A stretch of 64,000 bases of DNA from CBDBND01 sp965262665 (GTDB taxonomy: Bacteria; Pseudomonadota; Alphaproteobacteria; Rhodospirillales; Rhodospirillaceae): assembly GCA_965262665.1 (NCBI GenBank), contig CBDHFR010000004.1:3410001-3474000 (forward strand), in the 5' to 3' direction. The notes below the pieces were generated by a model, which was not told where the DNA came from, did not search any database, and saw only the letters and a list, made by a program, of their open reading frames with translations. The first letter of the stretch is position 1; every line of letters starts with the position of its first letter. The translations under genes were made by a program, and so were the position numbers. Shown one piece after another: positions 54,501-62,625 of the stretch.

Positions 54501-55395
54501 GAGGCTCTCCCGTGTCTGAAAACACTGTGTCCAAGCGCTGCTGAGCAGCCGCAGCTTCTGCCAATAGAATATCCAACGCTGGAATATCCGTGTCCCATTC
54601 GATCAAAGTGGGCCGCGGACCGATTTGTTCTATGGCAGAGTCGTAGAGTGTCCACACGTCGTCGGCGACCACATCGCCATGGGTGTCAATCAACAATTGT
54701 TCGGCACCCTCGCCATCGACCAAATGACCGGCTAGATGGATTTCCTTAACGGCATCGCCAGGAACATTCGCGAGATACGTCGTCGCATCAAAACCGTTAT
54801 TCGTGGCGCTGACATAAATGTTGTTCACATCAAGCAGCAACGCACATCCGGTTTGGTCCACCAGAGCAGATAGAAATTCCCACTCGGTCATGGCGGATTC
54901 GATGAACGATAAGTAAGAGGATGGATTTTCCACCAAGATTTGGCGGTTCAATACGGTTTGAGTGTGGTCTACATTGCGGGCCATCACGGCCAATGCCTCT
55001 TCCGTGTAGGGCAGGGGCAGTAAGTCGTTGACATACACACCGTCAACAACACTGAAGGAGAGATGTTCTGAGACCAGCCCGGGTTGGAACCGGTCTACCA
55101 GTTCACGCAGTGTAGCGAGGTGATCCTCGTCCAACCCATCTGTAGAGCCGAGAGACAACCCGACTCCATGGCAACTCAACGGATAGTGATTGCGCACCGC
55201 TTCCAGCTGGGCAATGCGCGGTCCTCCCGGTGCGAAGAAGTTTTCACTGTGGATTTCAACCCAGGCCGTTTGGGGTTCGCCGGCTACAAACGCATCCATG
55301 TGAGGATGACGAAGCCCGACCCCCGCTTTCACAGGGATCGGGCTCAGCCGTGCAGAGCGAATCGAAGGTTGGGTTTGGGGAGGGGGAGAGGTCAC
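54490..55395 (-). CDS. bufB: DUF692 multinuclear iron enzyme, peptide maturation (BufB/HvfB type)
   Basis: A 301-residue TIM-barrel enzyme of the MNIO family, which uses a multinuclear iron centre to modify cysteines in precursor peptides. Motifs are GVGLRHPHMDAFV, WVEIHSENFFAPGG, YPLSCHGVGLSLGS, SEHLSFS, ENPSSYLSF, LLLDVNNIYVSATNNGFDAT, HLAGH and LIEWDTDIPALDI, which carry the His/Asp/Glu metal ligands. It lies between bufA and bufC, giving the precursor-enzyme-partner order of described bufferin (copper-buffering) clusters. Iron content and reaction are family knowledge, not visible here. Confidence 0.9.
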   Translation of the reverse strand: MTSPPPQTQPSIRSARLSPIPVKAGVGLRHPHMDAFVAGEPQTAWVEIHSENFFAPGGPRIAQLEAVRNHYPLSCHGVGLSLGSTDGLDEDHLATLRELVDRFQPGLVSEHLSFSVVDGVYVNDLLPLPYTEEALAVMARNVDHTQTVLNRQILVENPSSYLSFIESAMTEWEFLSALVDQTGCALLLDVNNIYVSATNNGFDATTYLANVPGDAVKEIHLAGHLVDGEGAEQLLIDTHGDVVADDVWTLYDSAIEQIGPRPTLIEWDTDIPALDILLAEAAAAQQRLDTVFSDTGEPRVA

Positions 55396-55424
55396 CTTCG
55401 ACGCTCATTCAAACGAAGATCGGC

Positions 55425-55733
55425 TTAGCCGGCCTTCATCTTGGCTTCTTCATTGATGCCGTCTGACGGTTCAAGGGAACCGCCCATTTGAACACAGCTG
55501 CCTTCGGCAACCAGTTTCCATTCACTGCCGTGGAAATCGACCGTGGACTGACCGGCGCAGGAGTGCGTGCCGGCGGTATTGGCGCAGCCGTTTTCACCGG
55601 CTTTGGAAACGCCGTAACACTTTTCCTTACCGTTTTGAGCCATCGCGGCCGACGGAATGGTCATCGCCGCCATAGACACGGCACCGGCCACTGCAGCGGC
55701 AAGAGACAGCGAGGTAAGTTTGTTGTCTGACAT
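55425..55733 (-). CDS. bufA: DUF2282 precursor protein (bufferin BufA1 type)
   Basis: A 102-residue secreted peptide from the ATG at 55733 behind TGGAGA. A long signal peptide (residues 1-32, ending AAMA) precedes a mature part with four cysteines at residues 39 (EKCYGV), 50 (GENGCANT), 59 (GTHSCAGQ) and 80 (AEGSCVQM). This spacing and the EGSC motif are typical of DUF2282 proteins, which MNIO enzymes convert at cysteines into copper-chelating groups. It is the first gene of the bufABC-doxX unit. A copper role is inferred from the family. Confidence 0.88.
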   Translation of the reverse strand: MSDNKLTSLSLAAAVAGAVSMAAMTIPSAAMAQNGKEKCYGVSKAGENGCANTAGTHSCAGQSTVDFHGSEWKLVAEGSCVQMGGSLEPSDGINEEAKMKAG

Positions 55734-55916
55734 AGTGTTCTCCATCTGTGTTGCCGCTCTCGGCGGCTTGAAAAGGATCTCCGCATCGGCAAGGCTCAAG
55801 GCCCGCGCGACCGGTGGATCATAGGCGACGCCGGAAAAGTCGCCAATCCCACGCCCGTGAAACTGTCTCACAGGGCTGTGAGGTGTAAAACCAGGATTGA
55901 AGCAACCTGTTGGACT

Positions 55917-56357
55917 TTAATCGGTTTCCAGGATCAGGCCGAAATCCTTGCCCATGTCGTCTAGATAAAATACCATCAGACCTTTGATGCCGCCCACAGC
56001 ATGGATGGGCGACTCGTAGGCCCATACAGCATTCTCTGCTTCATTGTCGCCATCCCGGAATGACCAGTAGGAGGCATCACCCTTGTACGGGCAATGGGTT
56101 GCGTGATCGGTGCGCTCCAATAAGTCGGTGCGGACGTCATCTTGAGGGAAATAGAAAACGGGGCCATGGTTGCGTTCCAAAAGTTTTGTCGCGTTGGCGC
56201 TTTCGGCAATGGTCTCGCCATTCCATAGAATGCGTGCATGTCCGGTGTGGGGCTCAAGTTCTATTGTATGAGCAGGATCCAATGTGTATTCGGCAAAGCG
56301 TGCTCGTTGCGCTGCTGCGTTCTCTTGCCAGCGCTGATGAAGAGACGTGTCATCCAT
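55917..56357 (-). CDS. DUF427-domain protein
   Basis: A 146-residue cytoplasmic protein from ATG 56357 behind GGGAGG. It matches DUF427: LDPAHTIELEPHTGHARILW, NGETIAESANATKLLERNHG, PVFYFPQDDVRTDLLERTDH, ATHCPYKGDASYWSF, and VWAYESPI. The conserved Cys-Pro-Tyr-Lys-Gly element is the family hallmark. Function is unknown. It sits just upstream of the buf cluster on the same strand with a 183-bp gap, so a shared transcript is not evident. Confidence 0.85.
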   Translation of the reverse strand: MDDTSLHQRWQENAAAQRARFAEYTLDPAHTIELEPHTGHARILWNGETIAESANATKLLERNHGPVFYFPQDDVRTDLLERTDHATHCPYKGDASYWSFRDGDNEAENAVWAYESPIHAVGGIKGLMVFYLDDMGKDFGLILETD

Positions 56358-56515
56358 GATGGCCTCCCTGTATGAGCGAGACTTTGAATATATCATGCAA
56401 ATATGGATTTGACCGGTGATATGGCACGAGTGTGCGGTTGACGCCATCGACATGATCGCTTGATGATGCTGCCCGTCTTCACGGCGAAGCCCCAACCAAC
56501 CCGGCTGAGTTATCC

Positions 56516-57082
56516 ATGCCACGATGGCTGCGCATTGTCATATACAGCGTTCTGTTGGTTCTGGCCTTGTACATGTATTGGAATTCTGGCCAGGTTCCAC
56601 CGTCCCAGATTCCCCCCACAGCGCGACCGCAGCCGACTTTACACGATCCGTTGCGAGCCAGCGGCAGTCTCAATGTTCGTCGGGATGCTCTGACCGATGC
56701 CTTCAGCGGCATCCCATATAATTTGCGGTTTGACTTTGTTCCTTTGGCTGACGGTCGTTCCCGGGTGGTGGGCCGGTCCGCCGACGGTCGGACGACATTG
56801 GAATTGATTGGCCCGCCAGAAGAGATCACCGCTGTCAATCTCATGGCGGCCTTGCCGGAAGACAGGCCGCTGACACGATTGAAGAATCTCAACGCGATTT
56901 CGCTGCTGGTCGAATCTACACTGTCCGATTGGCCTGACGCCGCCATTTGGGTCAGCGCCAACATAGATTCTGCATTCTCGGGCAAGAGTGCAACCACACA
57001 AGCAAGCGGAAAAACCTTAAGTATGTCAGTCGCTCCCAGCACCGACACCTTAGTGGTTACAATTACCGGACCGCCGCTCTAA
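56516..57082 (+). CDS. Membrane-anchored protein, hypothetical
   Basis: A 188-residue protein with one N-terminal membrane helix (IVIYSVLLVLALYMYWNSGQ), a proline-rich linker and a periplasmic domain with VRRDALTDAFSGIPYNLRFD and LMAALPEDRPLTRLKNLNAI. The alternating beta-like segments and charged turns suggest a folded domain, but I do not recognise a family. It starts at ATG 56516, is divergent from the DUF427 gene and convergent with the alpha/beta hydrolase gene. Confidence 0.6.
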   Translation: MPRWLRIVIYSVLLVLALYMYWNSGQVPPSQIPPTARPQPTLHDPLRASGSLNVRRDALTDAFSGIPYNLRFDFVPLADGRSRVVGRSADGRTTLELIGPPEEITAVNLMAALPEDRPLTRLKNLNAISLLVESTLSDWPDAAIWVSANIDSAFSGKSATTQASGKTLSMSVAPSTDTLVVTITGPPL

Positions 57083-57107
57083 GCATCGTCTAGAAACGCC
57101 ACAATCC

Positions 57108-57923
57108 TTACTGCTTTTTTCGACAAACCTTCCGGTGTGCTTCAGCCGAAAAGATGTCCTTTACCGAATCAGGGACCAAGCTGGCGGCCTCATCGACCCC
57201 GGCGGTCAAGGGATCATTGTCTGATGCCATGCAATAGGTGCGTTGGCTTATCAGCGGTAACCGCTCGCGGTCATTATGGCGAAACGCTGCCCTGTATCCT
57301 TTGTGATAGGTGGTGAGCCCCTTCAGCACTTCCAAAACGACACGATGCATGGCGTCCGGAGAGGGCATCGAAGCCTCGTAACGGCGGAATTCAGGCGTTC
57401 GGCGAAAATAGGGAAAGTGAATCACCTGATCACGGACAAAATTCCAAGCCCAAATTAAATGTTGGCCAAACTCATCCGGATGAACTTCCGGCGCATAATT
57501 GGCGAGAAAGTCTGCCCTGTCTTCTGGTGGAAACAACCCGATTCCGTCAAAAACCAAACGGCGCACACGATCCGGATACAGAATTGCAAGTTCGCTGGCG
57601 ATGTGGGCACCTGTGTGACTGCCATAGACGTCGCAGGTCTCAAGTCCCAAGGCATCCATGATTCGCACTACGCTCTCAGCGTAGCCGTCGGCATTGGGCA
57701 CGTTCTGAGCAGGAGGTGGAGAATCTCCAAAGCCCAACGTGTCGGGGGCTAAGACCGGCCGGCTCTCCCCCAGTTTGGACATCAGCGGCACTAAGTTTAG
57801 AGACGACGATGGAGATGCGTGAATCATGTAAAGTGGTAGTCTGGATGGTATCTCATCCAACCCACAGGTGCGGTAATGCACTTGCCCTTCGGCGATGCGA
57901 ACAAAAGCGCGGTCAATCTCCAT
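57108..57923 (-). CDS. Alpha/beta hydrolase-fold protein
   Basis: About 271 residues from ATG 57923 (MEIDRAFVRIAEGQVHYRTC). The fold is clear: LYMIHASPSSSLNLVPLMSK (oxyanion region), APDTLGFGDSPPPAQ, and the nucleophile elbow CDVYGSHTGAHIASELAILY. At the elbow the sequence G-S-H-T-G puts His where Ser/Asp/Cys normally sits. After the cap, DNDPLTAGVDEAASLVPDSV leads to a short end without the usual catalytic His loop, so the C-terminus may be truncated. A non-hydrolytic role or an unusual mechanism is possible. Confidence 0.75.
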   Translation of the reverse strand: MEIDRAFVRIAEGQVHYRTCGLDEIPSRLPLYMIHASPSSSLNLVPLMSKLGESRPVLAPDTLGFGDSPPPAQNVPNADGYAESVVRIMDALGLETCDVYGSHTGAHIASELAILYPDRVRRLVFDGIGLFPPEDRADFLANYAPEVHPDEFGQHLIWAWNFVRDQVIHFPYFRRTPEFRRYEASMPSPDAMHRVVLEVLKGLTTYHKGYRAAFRHNDRERLPLISQRTYCMASDNDPLTAGVDEAASLVPDSVKDIFSAEAHRKVCRKKQ

Positions 57924-58014
57924 AGTGTCCCTCACGAAAATCCATGCGTTAATTAAAGATAGGTTTTCCCTGCCCAACTTTAGGTACGTATGAGTGGCAC
58001 GATTGAATGAAAAA

Positions 58015-58048
58015 GATAAGGGTCCGGACGGGGAGCCGGACCCTTATC
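58015..58048 (-). terminator. Rho-independent terminator on the minus strand
   Basis: A 13-bp perfect stem GATAAGGGTCCGG (58015-58027) / CCGGACCCTTATC (58036-58048) with an 8-nt loop. On the minus strand it is followed by TTTTT (58014-58010); on the plus strand no T run follows. It therefore ends a transcript coming from the right, although no sizeable minus-strand gene is visible there. Confidence 0.75.
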
Positions 58049-58076
58049 CGATGAAAGACGGGTGAGGGGTATCACC

Positions 58077-58163
58077 CTAATCTTCCGGAGATTTGTACGG
58101 CTGTGCCGCGGGGTTCTGGCAGGCCGTTGTTATGACGATGATGCTTTCATTCCTCTTTCGCAC
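58077..58163 (-). CDS. Possible small lipoprotein-like peptide
   Basis: A 28-codon minus-strand frame (GTG at 58163, stop TAG at 58077-58079) ending IIVITTACQNPAAQPYKSPE-D, 28 bp ahead of the terminator. The hydrophobic run before ACQNPA recalls a lipobox, and the acidic/proline tail recalls entericidin-like peptides. An ATG at 58149 opens a different frame that stops after MKASSS, so the original start may be damaged. This call rests mainly on the terminator and is weak. Confidence 0.25.
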   Translation of the reverse strand: MRKRNESIIVITTACQNPAAQPYKSPED

Positions 58164-58319
58164 CCACAACTCACGACTGCGTGAGACCCCGCCACTTGAG
58201 TCCTGCGCGTGGCCTCAGGCGTGATGATGTGAAAGACTTGTTGCAAAGGTTGATTTGACCAGGCTAAACGCCCGTGTAGACACGTATTTCTCACCCATTT
58301 CGTTCCCGCCGCCCTGTCT

Positions 58320-60053
58320 ATGTCCCAGCCCACGCCCACCGACAACGGCACACTTGCAAAGCGCCTGGCTGATTTTTCAACCTTGCCGGAAGCGCTTGAC
58401 TACGCTGCGCAGGGACAAACCGGATTCAACTTTTACTCGGCACGAGGCAAGTTGACCGCGACCCTGCCTTATTCAGACCTGTCTAACCGTGCCAAGGAAG
58501 CGGCGCGCCACGTTTTGGGCAGCGGTGTTCAGCGCGGCGACCGGGTTGCCCTCTTGGCCGAAACGGCGCCGGCCTTTCTCATCGGATTTTTCGCCTGCCA
58601 ATATGCCGGCGCAATTCCCGTTCCAATGCCGACCCATGTGGCCTTCGGCAGACGTGAGGCGTACGTCGATCAAATCGGCAATCAGATCAGATCCTCTGGT
58701 GCGGTCATGGTGATCGCGCCGAAAGACTTCGTTCCGTTTGTCGAAGAGGCCACCGACAAACTGGCACTCAAGTTAATCGGGACTCTGGACGACCTCATGG
58801 CCATGCCAACGCACGATACTTTGTCTCCAGGGCAACCTGACGACCTCTGCTACATCCAATACAGTTCGGGAAGTACGCGGTTTCCTAAGGGTGTGGCGGT
58901 GACGCACGCCAACCTGATGTCCAATTGCAAAGCTATGTTGGAAGCCGTGAACATCTCAACCGAAGAACGAGGGGTGTCCTGGTTGCCGTTTTACCATGAC
59001 ATGGGTCTGGTGGGCTTCATGATTAACTGTATGACGTCCCAGAAGTCGGTTGACTATCTGCCTACGGAAGAATTTGTCCGCCGACCCGTAACCTGGCTGC
59101 GCATCCTCAGCGAAAACGGCGGAACGGTCTCTTACAGCCCAAGTTTTGGTTACGAGCTTTGTGCCCGGCGGTTTTCCTCGGCCAACACCAAAGTTACAGA
59201 CCTCGATTTGTCGAATTGGCGTATTGCCGGTATCGGCGGTGAAATGATCAAACCGCAAGTGATGAAAGCGTTTGCCGAAATGTTCGAGCCGAGCGGATTT
59301 TCGGAAAAAGCGTTCAACGCCTCCTACGGATTGGCTGAATGTGTTTTGGGTGTGTGCTTCGGCTGGCCGGGCACCGGTATGGTTATAGATCATATTTCCA
59401 AACAGGAACTCGGTGACAATCACCGCGCCATAACCGTTCCAGATGATGGCACCGGCGTCGGTAGGACATTCGTTGCCTGCGGTTTGGTCATCGGCGGCCA
59501 TACGGTTGAAATTCGCGATGACAACGGAGCCGCCATGGGCGAACGCGATGTGGGACGGGTGTTTGTATCGGGCCCCAGCATCATGCAGGGATACTTCGGC
59601 GACCCCGTAGCAACAGCTGAATGTCTTGTCGAAGGCTGGTTGGACACCGGTGACCTTGGATATTTCCATGGCGATCAGTTGGTCATCGTCGGCCGGGCTA
59701 AAGACATGATGATCGTCAATGGCCGCAACTATTGGCCGCAGGATATCGAGTGGACCGTGGAACATATCGATGGCATGCGCTCCGGTGATGCAGCCGCCTT
59801 CACGCTGGAGGTAGATGACGGCAGTGAACAACCAACCATCCTAGTGCAATGCCGGCCGTCGGACCCCGACATCCGCTCTGCCCTGGTGAGCGAGGCTCGT
59901 TCCCGAGTACAGGACCAAGTCGGTCTTGCCTGCGACGTTATTCTCGTGCCGCCGCGCAGTTTGCCCAAGACGTCTTCTGGCAAGCTGGCGCGTGGTAAAG
60001 CAAAGATGAGTTTTCTCAGCGGCGAAATACAACCGCTTGTCATGCAGACTTAG
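58320..60053 (+). CDS. Fatty-acyl-AMP ligase (FAAL-like), sphingolipid cluster
   Basis: A 577-residue ANL enzyme that activates a fatty acid and likely loads it onto the cluster's ACP. It has QYSSGSTRFPKGVAVTHANL (adenylate P-loop), WLPFYHDMGLVGFMINCM (hallmark of acyl-AMP ligases), NASYGLAECVLGVCF, a LDTGDLGYFHGDQLVIVGRA hinge, and GRNYWPQDIEWTVEHIDGMR. The C-terminal catalytic Lys is in LPKTSSGKLARGKAK. It is first of four plus-strand genes (epimerase, ACP, serine palmitoyltransferase). In Caulobacter, homologous genes form part of the ceramide pathway. The start is ATG 58320, as is clear from the flanking Ser-Gln-Pro-Thr run. Confidence 0.9.
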   Translation: MSQPTPTDNGTLAKRLADFSTLPEALDYAAQGQTGFNFYSARGKLTATLPYSDLSNRAKEAARHVLGSGVQRGDRVALLAETAPAFLIGFFACQYAGAIPVPMPTHVAFGRREAYVDQIGNQIRSSGAVMVIAPKDFVPFVEEATDKLALKLIGTLDDLMAMPTHDTLSPGQPDDLCYIQYSSGSTRFPKGVAVTHANLMSNCKAMLEAVNISTEERGVSWLPFYHDMGLVGFMINCMTSQKSVDYLPTEEFVRRPVTWLRILSENGGTVSYSPSFGYELCARRFSSANTKVTDLDLSNWRIAGIGGEMIKPQVMKAFAEMFEPSGFSEKAFNASYGLAECVLGVCFGWPGTGMVIDHISKQELGDNHRAITVPDDGTGVGRTFVACGLVIGGHTVEIRDDNGAAMGERDVGRVFVSGPSIMQGYFGDPVATAECLVEGWLDTGDLGYFHGDQLVIVGRAKDMMIVNGRNYWPQDIEWTVEHIDGMRSGDAAAFTLEVDDGSEQPTILVQCRPSDPDIRSALVSEARSRVQDQVGLACDVILVPPRSLPKTSSGKLARGKAKMSFLSGEIQPLVMQT

Positions 60054-60069
60054 GTCTGGTGATGCCAAC

Positions 60070-61014
60070 GTGACAGAACCCCTCACCATTGCTGTGACTG
60101 GCGCCACTGGATTTGTCGGCGAGCACCTTATTCGCCGTTTACGCAGCGCCGAGCATACTGTGTGCGCGTTAACCCGCCGGGATGTACCCGACGATACCGA
60201 TCCAAATCTGATTTGGGTGACCGGCTCTCTCGACGAGCTGGATTCCCTCCAGACGTTGAGTGAAGGTGCAGATGCTGTTGTTCATGGAGCTGGTGCGATC
60301 AAAGCGCTGTCCCGAAATGCGTTTTTTGAGATCAATCGGGACGGAACCCGTCGAGTTGCCGAAGCTGCCCAGCGCGCAAAGGTTCCACGCATGATTTTGA
60401 TTTCGTCTCTTGCAGCCCGCGAGCCAGCGCTGTCCCCCTATGCGGCGAGCAAAAGAGCGGCCGAGTTGGTTGTGGCAGACTTTGCGGAGCGGATTGAAAC
60501 GGTCATCCTGCGCCCGCCGGCGATTTATGGTCCTGGTGATCGGGAAACAGTCCGCCTGTTCCAGATGGCGGCCAATGGATTTGTCTTGGTGCCGGGACGA
60601 GCCGATGCGGTCCTGTCCCTCATTCATGTCGGCGATGTGGTCACCGCTATTCAGGCCTGTTGTGAGCTGACTCAACCCGGGACTCCGTTGGAAATCGACG
60701 ATGGAGCTCCCAGTGGTCACAGTTGGGAAGAGGTGGTTGAGGCGGCTGGGCAGGCTATGGGCCGCTCGCCAAAGCTTATTCGCTTGGCGGACGTTCTGGT
60801 CTGGCTGGCTGGCGGGATCGGCAGCGCCAAGGGTCTTGTGACTCGCTCCCCGGCTATGCTGACCCTGGCTAAAGTCGCTGAACTTCTGCATCCCGACTGG
60901 CTGGCCCGTGGACCGGTACCGACCGGTTGGGCGCCAAAATGGTCACTGGAAAAGGGCTTTGACGACGCAGTGGATTGGTATTGCTCACAAAATATTTTGA
61001 AACGTTACCTCTAA
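60070..61014 (+). CDS. NAD-dependent epimerase/dehydratase, ceramide reductase-like (CerR type)
   Basis: A 314-residue extended SDR from the GTG at 60070. Nucleotide-binding motif TIAVTGATGFVGEHLIRRL; active-site segment SSLAAREPALSPYAASKRAA (YxxxK); then VILRPPAIYGPGDRETVRLF. Bacterial CerR reduces oxidised ceramide (3-ketoceramide). Its place directly after the FAAL and before ACP and serine palmitoyltransferase matches the Caulobacter arrangement, which supports the role more strongly than the sequence alone. Confidence 0.82.
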   Translation: MTEPLTIAVTGATGFVGEHLIRRLRSAEHTVCALTRRDVPDDTDPNLIWVTGSLDELDSLQTLSEGADAVVHGAGAIKALSRNAFFEINRDGTRRVAEAAQRAKVPRMILISSLAAREPALSPYAASKRAAELVVADFAERIETVILRPPAIYGPGDRETVRLFQMAANGFVLVPGRADAVLSLIHVGDVVTAIQACCELTQPGTPLEIDDGAPSGHSWEEVVEAAGQAMGRSPKLIRLADVLVWLAGGIGSAKGLVTRSPAMLTLAKVAELLHPDWLARGPVPTGWAPKWSLEKGFDDAVDWYCSQNILKRYL

Positions 61015-61120
61015 AGTTACTTGTCACCTTATCTGCCATTCCCCCTAACTGTAGCCCGTGAGTGGAGTGGGATTCGGGACTCAGGGCGATTCTGATCCCT
61101 AAATCGAAGGATCTTTAGGT

Positions 61121-61393
61121 ATGGCGGCTGAATCTGGCAATGGTGCGTCGTCTGACGTCCGGGCTGCGGTTTTGGAAGTGCTCGGGCCGTTCAATAAGAC
61201 CGGAGTGACCCTCGAGGACGGGACCCGTTTTACCGAAGACCTGAATTTTGACTCTCTCTTGGTGATGGAATTCATCTCGGCATTGGAAGATCGCTTGGAT
61301 ATATCCGTGCCGCTCAACGTGCTCCCCGACATCGAAACCGTCGGGCAGTTGGTGGTGAAGACCGAAGAGATCGTTAGGGAAGAACATGGCTGA
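61121..61393 (+). CDS. Acyl carrier protein for sphingolipid synthesis (AcpR type)
   Basis: A 90-residue ACP distinct from the housekeeping one. The attachment serine is in DLNFDSLLVMEFISALEDRL, and the N-terminus carries an extension (MAAESGNGASSDVRAAVLEV). It overlaps the serine palmitoyltransferase gene by 8 bp, so translation is coupled. A dedicated ACP would deliver acyl groups from the FAAL to serine palmitoyltransferase or a ceramide synthase. ATG 61121 is the only good start. Confidence 0.9.
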   Translation: MAAESGNGASSDVRAAVLEVLGPFNKTGVTLEDGTRFTEDLNFDSLLVMEFISALEDRLDISVPLNVLPDIETVGQLVVKTEEIVREEHG

Positions 61394-62618
61394 TCTGTTT
61401 GATCGTTTTGAACCTCTGCTTGCGCGGCGCGATGCCATTGTAAGCGACGGCGGTCATGATCCGTTCCAAGTGGAAATGGACGAGGTTCTGTCCCAGACGG
61501 AAGCCATGATCAAAGGTAAGAAAACCATTCTTGCCGGTACCAACAATTACCTGGGCCTCACCTTTGCACCGGAGGCGTTGAAGGCAGCCCATGAGGCTCT
61601 TGAAGCCAGTGGCACTGGAACGACAGGCAGCCGTGTTGCTAACGGCACCTATGCGGGTCACAAAGCCTTGGAAGATAAGCTGTGCTCATTCTTTGAAAAA
61701 GATCACGCCATCGTATTTTCCACCGGCTATCTTGCCAACTTAAGTGTTTTATCCACCCTGGTTGGGCCCGAGGATTACATCCTCATGGATGCCGATTGCC
61801 ACGCCAGCATTTACGACGGCGTGCGCATGGGTGACGCTCAGATCATCCGTTTCAAACACAACGATGCGGAAGACCTGGATAAGCGTCTCGCCCGACTGTC
61901 AAAAAAACCGGGCAACAAGCTGATCGTCATAGAAGGCATATATTCCATGCTCGGCGACAAAGCGCCGCTGGCCGACATCGTTGCCGTCAAGAATAAGTGT
62001 GATGACGTGTATCTGCTCAGCGACGAAGCCCATTCCCTTGGCGTGCTGGGGCGCTATGGGCGCGGTCTTCCTGAGGAAGCGGACTTGGAAGACGATGTCG
62101 ATTTCATCGTCGGCACATTTTCCAAGAGCGTCGGCACTGTCGGCGGGTTTTGTGTCTCAAACCATCCTAAGTTCGATTTGCTGAGATTGGCCTGCCGTCC
62201 CTACATCTTTACGGCGTCCTTGCCACCATCTGTGGTGGCGTCAGCCAAGGCCGCGCTCAGTTTGGTGGAGAAGGGTGGGGCGCTGCGCAAGCGGTTGATG
62301 CGCAACGCTGAACGTCTATTCAACGGCTTTTCTGATCTCGGCTTGACCTTGGGTGGTGAAGTCAGCCCAGTGGTTGCCGTGGTGGCGCCCGATGTCGAGA
62401 CCGGTGTCGCGTTCTGGCGCGGTCTGATCGATGCCGGCGTTTACGTCAATCTCGCTCTTCCTCCGGCCACGCCGCAAAACTACACTTTGTTGAGGTGTAG
62501 TTTGTGTGCTGCGCATACAACGGCGCAGATCGATGAGATCATTGAAATATTTAAAGACGTCGCCATCGAACTCGGCATGTTGCCGCCGGTTCGGAAAAAG
62601 AAGTCGGCGATCATCTAA
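61386..62618 (+). CDS. spt: Serine palmitoyltransferase (alpha-oxoamine synthase family)
   Basis: A 410-residue PLP enzyme that condenses serine with an acyl thioester to 3-ketosphinganine, the committed step of sphingolipid synthesis. Motifs are AGTNNYLGLTFAPEALKAAH, GTTGSRVANGTYAGHKALED, LLSDEAHSLGVLGRYGRGLP (cofactor His/Asp) and GTFSKSVGTVGGFCVSNHP, where the Lys forms the Schiff base. The context (ACP overlap, CerR and FAAL upstream, ceramide-kinase-like gene facing it) favours SPT over 8-amino-7-oxononanoate synthase or KBL. No lesion. Confidence 0.92.
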   Translation: MADLFDRFEPLLARRDAIVSDGGHDPFQVEMDEVLSQTEAMIKGKKTILAGTNNYLGLTFAPEALKAAHEALEASGTGTTGSRVANGTYAGHKALEDKLCSFFEKDHAIVFSTGYLANLSVLSTLVGPEDYILMDADCHASIYDGVRMGDAQIIRFKHNDAEDLDKRLARLSKKPGNKLIVIEGIYSMLGDKAPLADIVAVKNKCDDVYLLSDEAHSLGVLGRYGRGLPEEADLEDDVDFIVGTFSKSVGTVGGFCVSNHPKFDLLRLACRPYIFTASLPPSVVASAKAALSLVEKGGALRKRLMRNAERLFNGFSDLGLTLGGEVSPVVAVVAPDVETGVAFWRGLIDAGVYVNLALPPATPQNYTLLRCSLCAAHTTAQIDEIIEIFKDVAIELGMLPPVRKKKSAII

Positions 62619-62625
62619 TCTCGGC

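Larger units (their letters stand above)
57978..58319. other. Intergenic stretch with a strong hairpin and a possible small minus-strand gene
   Basis: No clear protein family is encoded in these 342 bp between the alpha/beta hydrolase gene and the acyl-AMP ligase gene. The stretch contains a perfect 13-bp stem followed on the minus strand by a T run (58015-58048), and a short minus-strand frame ending just ahead of it (58077-58163). Promoters for the two flanking divergent genes should also lie here, but I cannot fix them. Confidence 0.5.
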
